From Gordionus sp. m RMFG-2023 (taxonomy: Eukaryota > Nematomorpha > Gordioida > Chordodea > Parachordodidae), in NCBI RefSeq assembly GCF_954871325.1, contig NC_088776.1:56275301-56339300 (forward strand): a stretch of 64,000 nucleotides of DNA, read 5' to 3'. A program made the translations under genes and the position numbers. Shown here in pieces: positions 50,956 through 61,100 of the stretch (its first letter is position 1; every line of letters begins with the position of its first letter). The notes below the pieces were generated by a model. That model ran no database searches, had not been told where the DNA came from, and saw nothing but the letters and a program-made list of their open reading frames with translations.

Positions 50956-52281
50956 AAATTTAAAGCAAATCCTTTATGACATTTTAATTTATGATGAAAA
51001 AAGCAAATTAAATCTGTCGTTTGGAGTTTGATAAAAAAATAATTCGTGCATATTTTTATCCCATTTAGGATTTCAGGTGAAAGTAATGAATAATTATGGC
51101 TTACCAAAGCAGCATACAATATCCTTTTCCCGATAAAGCTGATGCATATGCTATGGCACTGTTAAAAGAAGAACGCAAGATGATTCTTTTGCTAAAAGTG
51201 TCAGCATTGGTATCCCCCCACTAAAATAGCATCATGAATGCCTTGATAGATTTCTGCGCGTAATTTGGACTGATTATTACCTAAAAAATTTAATCGAAGC
51301 GTTTCTTGTTTGACATAACTCTTCATGATAAAGTGGTGCAATCTTAAAATAATATTTTCATCATCCTACCTAACCATAAAGCGATAGGCATAGTATTCTC
51401 TGTAGGTAATATATTTATTATTTGAGTTTCTATGATGAATAAATGGGTGGTATCCAATATCGCCTATGGGAGAGTAGAGCTCGTTAATACATCTTATAGT
51501 ACCAGCTATATTTTTAGGTTAATATCTCTATGGGCTATATGATCACTGCCATCACTAGGTAATAATACCGCTATTTCTGATGAGGTACGATTATTGCGAT
51601 AACGTATATGAAAGCTTGGTGTAGATTTTAGGTTTAATAATATGTTAGGAAAGTCATTAGTGATCATCGAAGCTACTCTCATAAATTGAGAAGTAAAGGG
51701 GTAATAACTACCAATAATTTACTGCAATTCTATTAAAAGATGACGATCCAAAAAATGAACTTGATTATGTCTTTTTTGTATCTCATTTTTACTATCATAT
51801 ATTTAAATATATTTGGGCAAATTTAGGTGTGACCCTTAATGTTGGCAGGAGGGAACTAATGCGATGGTGAACCTGTCACTTAATTTAACATGAATAATTA
51901 TGGAAGCGAGAATTGGATAAAGTATTATTTATATTAACTCCTAGTAAAGTGAATGATAGTGCAGAATTAAATGCTTTTATATTTGTTAAAAGTAGGCTGA
52001 TAAACAATGCTCCCTGTTAAATAAACGTATTAAATTTGGAGGAGAAGGGGAAAATTTAGATTCCCATTCATGCAACATGTAGAAAATTGAATTTTTTTAT
52101 TTGAGCTTTTCTGTAATTTTTACCATTCGACATTTTAGCATTGCAGAAGGCGCATATTTCTGGTATGTTTCCGATATCTAACATATGTTAGTGGTGGTCA
52201 TCAAATATATGTTGAAATATGCATGGTTGAAGCGGCATAGGAATTGTGGTAGTGGTGATAGAAATATCATTTGTGGGCAAC
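50956..52281 (-). pseudogene. Helitron Rep-helicase remnant, N-terminal domain
   Basis: Read on the minus strand from 52280 down: LDIGNIPEICAFCNAKM (zinc-finger-like lead, near 52190), FNSALSFTLLGVN and ISSLLPT with KFAQIYLN (51970-51800), SSEIAVLLPSDGSDHIAHRD (near 51580), a YYAYRFM segment (near 51370), KLRAEIYQGIHDAI (near 51260), KRIILRSSF (near 51170), then FGKP, LFITFT and QTPNDR (51110-51020). This is the order of the Helitron_like_N domain preceding the Rep nicking motif. The Rep catalytic and helicase parts are missing because the sequence ends at the LINE fragment. Several stops and shifts make it inactive. Confidence 0.85.
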
Positions 52282-52333
52282 TGGGTGAATATAAAAATAG
52301 ATATAAAAAATTAAATAAATAAACAAAATAAAC

Positions 52334-52960
52334 CTGCAAGGGAGTTAATATCAGGCTCAGCTCCGTATTGGCTATCAGTAACTCTAGAACGGGTAGAGCG
52401 TTTGTTGAGTGGCTATTTTTTTCTTAGCTTATCTTTAATAATAAATTCATCATGTTTTGTAGCAATGTGAGGGATTAAGGTTGGGTTATACTAGAAAAAT
52501 AAAGAAATCAAGCAAAAATAGAAATATACATTATTATTGAAATTAAACGAGCATTAAAATACTGTACTAAACCTGTAGATGGGTCAATAATGCATATCTC
52601 TAGTAGTTGGGAGGCTATCATCAAAAAAATATTTTGTCTAATTGGGGGTTTATCAAGCCTATCATGTTCTTCTAAGGTTTATTATGTATTTGTTTATTAA
52701 TGGCGGGCAGTTTTCTAAAATAAAAGCAAAAGAAAATTTAAAAGATATTAATACGTTAAACCTTACCTGCCATCTTTTCTATTATTAATGACGGATAAAT
52801 CAGCATCTGTACAATCACTAAGATATGTTAAGACAGGGCTGGTTATCTAAAATTAAAACAAAAGAATAATTTAAAAAATATTAATGCATTGAACCTGAAG
52901 AGGAGTCAATATTAGGTTCAACTCTCTAGAAATAGTTGGAATATCATCATATCATCAGAA
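52334..52960 (-). pseudogene. Series of near-repeated short exons upstream of the Helitron gene
   Basis: Splice signals on the minus strand outline small exons at about 52960-52895, 52846-52767, 52714-52573 and 52490-52334, with introns of about 50-80 bp. A next exon would begin at 52280, directly leading into the Helitron protein. Three of the exons end in related sequence (GATGAT...CTAGAG...TTGAC(T)CC...CAG before GTT). The short introns also resemble each other (TTTAAATT.TTCTTTTG.TTTTA.TTTTAG). Exon 52846-52767 reads ITSPVLTYLSDCTDADLSVI. Exon 52714-52573 has stops in all frames, so the set is decayed. It probably encoded the N-terminal leader of the Helitron protein. Confidence 0.55.
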
Positions 52961-53134
52961 GCTAAAATAAAAATATAAGAAAGTATAAGCATTTTTAGTA
53001 TATGTAGATGACTAACTTATTACATTGTTGGTAGATTTTATTAGGTTTTACTACATATGACCCATTAGAATTGAATTTGCTTGAATATAAGTTGAATTTA
53101 GAATGGAATGATATTATTTTTATTTTTTGATATT

Positions 53135-53535
53135 AGCCCAGCCTTCAGCCGGAGGGAGTGTAGTCTGGGGAAGGGAAATAAAATGAAAAGGAAATAGGGA
53201 AATTAAAAGGGAAAGGAAGGTAAAGAGAGAGAAAAAGGAAATTAAAAAGAAAAGAGGGAGGAGGGAAATGAAATAAAGAGAAAGGGGAAGATAAAAGAAA
53301 TAAAAAGGGAAAGATTAATAGAAAAATAAAAAGGGAAAGTTAGGGAAAGAAAAAGGAAAATATGGAAAGGAAAAAAAGGAAGATAAAGGAAAAGCGAAAG
53401 AAAAACGGAAAGAAAAGGGAAAATGAAAGAAAATGGAAGGTAATGGATAAGATAAAGGAAGACACGAAATGAAAAGGGGGGAGGGGAGAAAGAAGAGGGT
53501 GGAGAAGGGAAAAAAGGAAACGGGATATTGGAAAT
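53135..53535. repeat. Polypurine (GGAAA-rich) tract of about 400 bp
   Basis: On the plus strand this stretch is almost only G and A, in irregular GGGAAA/GAAAGG words, with very few pyrimidines. It is a simple-sequence tract, and the long minus-strand open frame over it (rich in F, L, S, P) is an artefact of composition. It may form triplex-type structures. Confidence 0.85.
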
Positions 53536-54779
53536 TGAAATAAAAAAAATTTTACGTTAGAAGATAAATTACTTAATTTTAAGGCTAAATTTATTAACAG
53601 AAAGTTTGGTAGTAGGAATATAAGATCTTGAAAGAAAAAACTTATAGCTAAAAAAATAGACACTGGAATTAATTTACAATTTTTTATTTTAAATATAATT
53701 TAATATAATAATCATTTATTTTGACACTTTATTTAGTATGCAATGAGAATTGCACTACATATTAGATGCCTTAGAATTTGCATCCATTCGGTACAATTTC
53801 GTTTGCAGTAACAGCGTTTAAATCCTTTCCCATATCCAGCGTCTACATGAAACGGGGGGAGAGGGATGTAGGAACAGTTTGCATCCATTTTTTTGAGGGG
53901 GGTTGGAGGTAGACATCTTTAAGAGGATAGGTTAAATTTATTGGGGGGTTATCTATTATGTTTTTAAATAAAGTAGGGCAAAATATATATCTGTAAAAAG
54001 AATACATTTATTATAGACCTATTGTAATACAATGATATTGCTTATCATAAACAAAATCTATATATTTCATACAATCATAATCATAGACATTATTTTCCAA
54101 ATAAAACTTTCTTTATCCTTTTATGTAATTTAGAAGGGTTATACATTCTCAGCAAACTCATATTCATGCTTAATAATATACTATAATAATGCATTCATTA
54201 TATATGAGGGGGTTTCTAATTGAATTCATTATCTAAAAATAACTCTTTGTATTCACAATATTTTGATCGTTGGTAGTAGAGCTAAAATAAGTTAAGTTAT
54301 TCTTGTTAAAATTTATGAAAGGAGTACCATTATAATTAAATGGCGAAATTAATAATGTGTAAATATCATTGACAAATGCGGCGAAATTTTTTTAGAAGGG
54401 TAGGCATAGGTTTTTGAGAAAGTTTACATCCAGTGAAAATCCTGCTATATAGAAGCTGGGTAGACATCATGTATGGAATCTATATATTAGTAAAAATATT
54501 ATTCCCGGTATGTGATCACGTTTCTTCAATGAGAATGAATGAATTTTTGGCTTCAATCCTCACATGATTCAAATTTGATTTTTTCCAAATTTATGCCCTT
54601 CATTTAGATATGAACAATCATTCAACTTTTTTTTCTAAGCTGTGTTATACATTTTGGGGTATTTTATGTCATGAATATACCTTTAATTCTTATTTTTTAA
54701 ATATATATATATATAAAATATTCCCTTAATATTTGATAAATTTATTGATAATTTTTTCATATATATCTTCAAAATTTCT
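53536..54779. other. Upstream region of the alanine aminotransferase gene
   Basis: No gene was found. G-rich patches occur at 53850-53875 and 53895-53955. An AT-rich run (ATATATATATATATAAAATA, 54700-54720) lies 60-80 bp before the start codon of exon 1. It could serve as a TATA-like promoter element, but nothing proves it. An in-frame stop at 54714 sets the upstream limit of the reading frame. Confidence 0.4.
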
Positions 54780-55172
54780 ATGAACAACCATTATATACTT
54801 AAATATAGCAATTATAAAAATTTATTTAGTCTAAACAAAAACTATTATTCCTTATATAAAACTCATCTTTCCTTATCCTATTCTCATAACCATAATATAA
54901 TTCCTATTAACATGGATTTACCTCAAATCACAAAAGGGGATTTTAAAGAAATGTCAACTACTTCAATTCAGCACTCACCAAGAAAATCCAACTCCATTAT
55001 CAATTCTAAAAATGGAAATTGTTCCAATAACCTTTCATTATCAACATCTATTGCCAGAAGTAAACACCTGTTAAATATAGACAATATAAACCCTTCAGTA
55101 AAACTGATGGAATATGCAGTGAGAGGCCCCATTGTAACACGTGCTACAGAATTAGAATATCAAATTAAAGAG
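54780..55172 (+). CDS. Alanine aminotransferase exon 1
   Basis: 131 codons. The first 44 residues contain no D or E, several K, and many N, Y and S, which is compatible with a mitochondrial presequence. Alternative starts are Met45 (54912, [11 protein letters not shown]) and Met58 (54951). If Met45 is used the enzyme would more likely be cytosolic. The conserved core begins at about residue 100 ([11 protein letters not shown]). The exon ends GAG before GTAATT, phase 0. Confidence 0.88.
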
Positions 55173-58100
55173 GTAATTCTTAATTTATTTAAATAATATA
55201 AGTTGTTCACTAACTAGTTAAATGATATTGCTCCCTTGCATTATTTAAGCATAATGTATATTTAAATTATGTTTCAAATGTTTAAACATCAATCAAGGTT
55301 AAGATAAAAGAATACAGGATTTAAATTAAGGATATTTATTTGCTTCTAATTTATATATTAAAAAATTATACAAAGTAATAAATAATACAATCTTATTTTA
55401 AGTTGTTTTTTTTATAGACATTTTAATTTTATATATATTAATTTTTAATAAAAATTTTAATTTATACTTGATGTTTTAATAAGTCATAAAATTAAAATTA
55501 TATAATATATATGAAAAATCTACCAAATGTTTTTTGATCGATATTTCAATTATGAATTTTCTCAAGTAATATATTATATATGCCATTAATTATTTTTAAT
55601 ATACTTAAACCCTCCATAGAACTGTTCAATCCAAATTGTAGAGATATCACTCTGCTCAATCTTAATTTCAGGCTGGTGCTGGACCTTGACATTTTTTTTA
55701 CAATTTTTTAATTATAAATATTCTTATCAAGAAAAATATAATTTTATCTCTTTCCCAATATGTTTTTAAAATATCAGATAGGTCAAACAAAAGAAGGTTA
55801 TATATTTTTTTTATTAGGTTGGGTGAGAGATGTAAAAAAAATAGGTTTCAGCACACATATCCAGAATTTTCCTATAGGGGAAAGCACTATAAACGATGGA
55901 TTTTATTGGGTGTCTTTAGTCCACTTATTATAGACCATTGGCTATGTTATATTTTTATAAAAAATAATTTTTCATTTTCACTTTTTTTTTTATATAATGC
56001 TTTTTTCCACAAATTTTGAATTATAGATATAAAAAATTAACAACTTTTACTTGTTTCTTTTTCAAATTATTCAATTATATATTGTATATATTGGGGGGGG
56101 GGGGTGTAAAGAGAAAGTTTTTATTAGTTTAAAATGATATTTACAAGAACAGGCAAATTTCTGATGGGGTGGGGAATTTCCTACTTCTTTGCAAGGGTAT
56201 TTATCATTCTAAATGTTATAAATAATTCAGTTTTTATGCCATAAATGTTGAGTGGTGAGAAAAAATTATTTTCTAAATATCAGAGATCTACAGGTCTGGA
56301 TCAGTAAAAATTTGTCAAAATATAAATCTAGGAAAAAAATTTTACCAAAAATACACCCATTTTCTAATTTATATCAATTAATTAGGAAAAATTATAAAAT
56401 AATAGAGCATTTAACATTCTGCACATTTTTTCAATCTCCCTATTAAACAGTTTACAAAATACATTCAAAATTAATAACAAAATTTAAGGATTTCTGGGTT
56501 TGGCCTTTAAACTATCAATAAAAATCTAAACTGGGGGAAAAAAGCCTGGCTTTGCAGACTAACAAATATAAAAAAAACTTGCACATCAATACTTAGATTT
56601 TCTTTGGCACATGTTTGTAGAGATTTGATAAAATTAGTCCATTTTTAGCCATTAGCCTAGAGATGAGGTTATAGCTACACTAGAGATTTAGTGGCACAGT
56701 CTGAGCCTCGAATTCAAAATTCAAGAATTTGTAAAAATTGAAATAATTATTATACATATTTTTCTATAAAAATAATATAGTCTTTAATTATTGATTTTTA
56801 TTTCTTACTATCAATTGGACATTTTTTTTTACCAATATTTTATTTGTCAGAATTTTTATGTCAGATTTCGAATTATTTTGTATTAACATTCTTTAGGAAT
56901 TGTGAAACAACAAGATATACTTCTTTTTTTTAAAGGAATTTTCTGAACCATTTAATACTTTCGTTTTATATGACTCCATATGTTTATAATTAATATTACT
57001 TTGAAAGTGGTTATTTGTTATTAATATTCAATATTGTTATTTTAGAATATAAATTTTATTCTTTCTGGTTTGGTAGATTTAAATTATAAGTCATTCCCAA
57101 AGAACTGGAAAAGGGGGGGGGGCTCACAACAAAGTTTTTTCAACTTTAATTAATATAGGAAGAATTTTTTTGAGCGCATGATGTTTCAGATTTCAGAAAC
57201 ACCGGGAGAAATCAGCTTTGAAACGTACATGCCTATTATATCTAGTAGGAATATTTAATCTTTACATGGGAAGGACTTGATTTTAAAAATTATAGCCTTC
57301 TATAAAGGACAGAAGAGAGCTTCAATTATAGAGTACTTCAATTTGGCCGAAGCCCAAACTTATCCCTATTAAAAAATGAATTGTTCTCGGGTCTAAAAAT
57401 TTTGGGGCTTTGGTGTGCCTTTTTGATTTGGAGGATGGCATGTCACTAAAATCGTCGCATGTTTGAGAAGGTCCATGTCTAAACCATATTTAATTTAGGG
57501 GATTTACTGTATTAATAATAAATAATTGGAGAAAATCTTTCCACCGTTGGAACAACACAATAGCATCTCCTCTTCCTTCGGTACAAATCCATTTTCCTGT
57601 GAATTGAAATTCCCCACTCAAACAGATTTACTTCTTCGTTTTTTTAAAAAATCAAACAAAGGAGAGAATTAATCATTCGGAATAGAAGCGATTACACGAG
57701 ACATTCAAAAATAGTTAGAAGCAAAAAACATTAGTCACTTTTTGAAAAATCAAAAACAAGGGTTATAAGTTATTTGGTTACTAAGTTCCTTTTTTTTAGT
57801 ATGAATAACATTACAAAGAAAGAAAGAAAGGAAGAAAAGAAAAGAAAGAAAAAAAAACAAATGAAAATGATAACTAATTTTTTTTTAATATCCGTTTAAT
57901 TTTATACTATTATAAGGGAATCCAAATTTCTGTTGTAAATTTTTTGTAATTTAAAAATAAAAACAATATGGTCTCTCTTGTAAAATAAATCTATAATTCA
58001 TACCACAAATGACAATGCAGCTCTCGTAGTTTTGTTTCGCATAATATTTACTAATATATAACGAGCGATCTTAGTTTCATCATCCTTCTATTAATCATTT

Positions 58101-61100
58101 ATGTTTTATTTTTTTTTACGCGGAGTAATACAACTAATTTTATTGTCATACAAATTTGTTGCACAATTTGCGAAAAAAAAAACAATCTAGATTGAGCTTG
58201 AAACCAGGACTATAAAAAAAAAGGTTCCGGTTCATTTTTTTAAATAAATAATTTCCGGTGTCGGTTCAAAATTCTGTTAATAAACAATGGAAGTATGTTT
58301 TTTTTTTGAAGAAAATCAAAATTAAAACCGGACCTTAAATGAATTCCGTATGCCATTTATCTGATTTGATCCATACTTGATATACGCCAATTTCCACTTT
58401 TAATACATATATCTCTAATGGGGGCTCTCGTATGTGAAACCTCATTTTGAATGCATGCCTCATCCTAAACTACTTCCGCCGAAAATTTTCTACTTTGTGG
58501 GGGGAGGGGCAGGGGGCGGTGGAAATTTTCCTATAGTTAGCTAAAAACTCAATCAACTGACTCAACTCTCTTTTTTTTAAAGTAGTCGCTGAGTGTTAAT
58601 ACCATTCGTTCGTCTTCCCCCAGAAGATGGGTGGTGGTAAGTTGAGGGTAAAGATATGTTTTATACACTTATTCGAAAATTTTTTGAATTCCCAAAGATC
58701 TGTGTTACTTGGGCGTCCTTATTTCTCAATTCCCATTTAATTCTTTATTTAATTGGCAAGAATTAATTCTTTTTGTTTGTACGATCCAACACAAAGTGCC
58801 CATTTTTGTAACCTTGGTGACACTTCATATATTTTTGAAAGGTTAGTACCAAAAAGATGTCTACCAAATATTTGTGTTCTGTGTGAATGTAAAAAAAACT
58901 CTTCCGATTAAACATACTCTCGTCAAATTTTAACAGCCATTGGAATAGCTAAACCCAACTCAATAGAATGCCCATTATTATTCCGATATTGAAACATTAG
59001 GGGAAAAAAATTCCTAGCATTTATTCTCCTAAACTAGCTTTGTTAAAAAGCCCGATTAAGATTTTAGCTAAAATAATATTATGTAAACCTCTGCCATCAT
59101 ATGAACAAAATCTCCAGGCACACATAATATTTTGGCTAAAGTCTTAATCCGGCCATTTTTTAAAATGGACCCGAATCGGGCTTTTTTAAAGACTTACTCC
59201 TAACCCTGCATTCACCGTTAGCGCGAACGCTTATTTTTTGTCCACTTCGTCGCGAATCCGCGCTCACTTTGAATTCAGGGTAATTCATTCATCTAAACGA
59301 TGCATCTTTTGCGATATGTATAAAAAAAATTTGTTCACACGTTGTTAATATTGGAGAACTTATTAATCTCTTTGTTTAATTATTTCAAAAACTTTTTTGT
59401 ACGTATCTCCCTTATTTTATATAGCGTCCAATAATATACTTGCTGTATGATAGGGCTGTGCTACCGATCCACACATTTTTCACTTATCTCTAAACTTTCT
59501 ATTTATATGGAACATTTAGATTTACTGACCCTTCTTTCAAACTTATATATCGAAATCCACTCCCATTATTTTATTTTGCCTCTCTCTTCATAAAAAGTTT
59601 ATGGGCATTTTGTCTTATCGAATTCAAGTGATTCTTTTTTTTTTAATTTATCCCTTACGACCTCAATAAAATCTCGCTGAATTATTATCAAAAATCTCAT
59701 ACTTAAACCTTCCCCGACCAGTTATAATTGGGGATAGCGTTATTGAAATCAGATACATACAGAGGCAAAGTATCGACGCGAAAACCCCTATACCCAAATT
59801 AATTTTGTCATAAAATCATTTCAACCTTTTTTATACAAGAAATTTTTGTTTATTTAAAATAGCGAGAATCTGGGAAATACCAATTCGAAGACATAATTAA
59901 GACAAACATTGGGGACGCTCATGCCATGGGACAAAAGCCTATCACATTTTTCAGACAAGTTTAATTTTTGTTTTTATATTTTTCGAGGATATAACTATCA
60001 TTTATCAATTTTTTTATGAAAGGCAAAGAAGATATATAAAATAAATTTTTTTAAGGGGGGGGGGAGCATTTCTACGTTCTGAATCGCTAAAATATTTTTT
60101 TTTTTTTAAATTTACCCTCGAAAATCTTAACAATCACTAATTGATTAATGGGTATTGGAAATATTTAAAAATCGTTATTCCCCCCCCACTCAATTTTTGC
60201 TATTCTTTTGAAACATAAAATAATTTTGTGCAAGTTATCCTTCCCAGCTCTTATTAATTTATTTAAGAAAAAAAATGGCATACATTTGCATAATTCTAAG
60301 CTTTACAAATTGCGAACTTCAGGCCCGACCACTAAATTTTTTTTTTAGCTATAACATTTCTTTCGGGTCTATTAATACTGCTTTTAAAGGTTTTTTGAGT
60401 ATGTATAAGAAATATTCCCCAATTATTAGCTATATAAAATGGGAAACCCATTATTTCTCTTCTTACTATGACGGTTTAGAAGAAAGGGGGAAAAACTGAT
60501 TCATATATTGTGATAAGCCTTGTACGAGTTGCCTAAAATTAATCGTGCCATTTATTAAAGCGTTACGGTATATTGTCTTTCCTTAGATAACTAAATTAAT
60601 TATTAATAACCACTCTAGATATCTTCAAATCAGATCGGTTGGGGGGGGGGGTCAGTGACTTCTACGTTCACCTAAGCCAATTAAGATACTCGCCCCCGCC
60701 CTCCTCCTATCCTACCAAATCAGAATTAACAACAAAAAGATGCCCAAATTATAACTAATCCTCTACCTCTCCAATTTTATTCAATAACTATAGCGTTATA
60801 ATCCCCCTCCCCAATTTCATTGACAATTTTATAACACCACCCCCCCCCCTCCTCTGTTGTAGAAGTCCCTGGATGTGGTTATAAAAATCTGTTATTCGTT
60901 AAAGCTAATATAATTATAAAAAAAAATAGGTAGTAAAAAGTAAACAAAATTTTTTTTGATCGAATCTATTTATTTTTCGTTAGTTTTATATATGAGCAAT
61001 TATTTCTTCTTTTCTGGACAATTCAGATTCATTTTTTTCAATGAACATTACAATGTATTATTTGTATTTATTCTGAGCATTTGAGAATTTTTTTTTCTTT

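Larger units (their letters stand above)
55173..59862 (+). other. Intron 1 of alanine aminotransferase (4.7 kb)
   Basis: It starts GTAATT and ends TTTAAAATAG. Inside are G runs of 12 (56093-56104) and 10 (57113-57122), a GGGGGGAGGGG patch near 58497, AT-rich spacer, and two MITEs (59042-59190 and 59204-59280). No exon with homology was found between the two ends. A less AT-rich stretch at 57180-57480 has no assigned origin. Confidence 0.8.

Noticed and set aside
50748-51119. 123-codon minus-strand frame
   Set aside because: It runs from Helitron sequence into the antisense of the LINE 5' end and is out of the Helitron frame, so it is accidental.
53340-53663. 107-codon minus-strand frame rich in F, L, S and P
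   Set aside because: Produced by the polypurine tract, which has no stops in that reading by composition.
60275-60499. 74-codon frame in intron 2
   Set aside because: Lies between two well supported exons, shows no similarity and has no splice logic.
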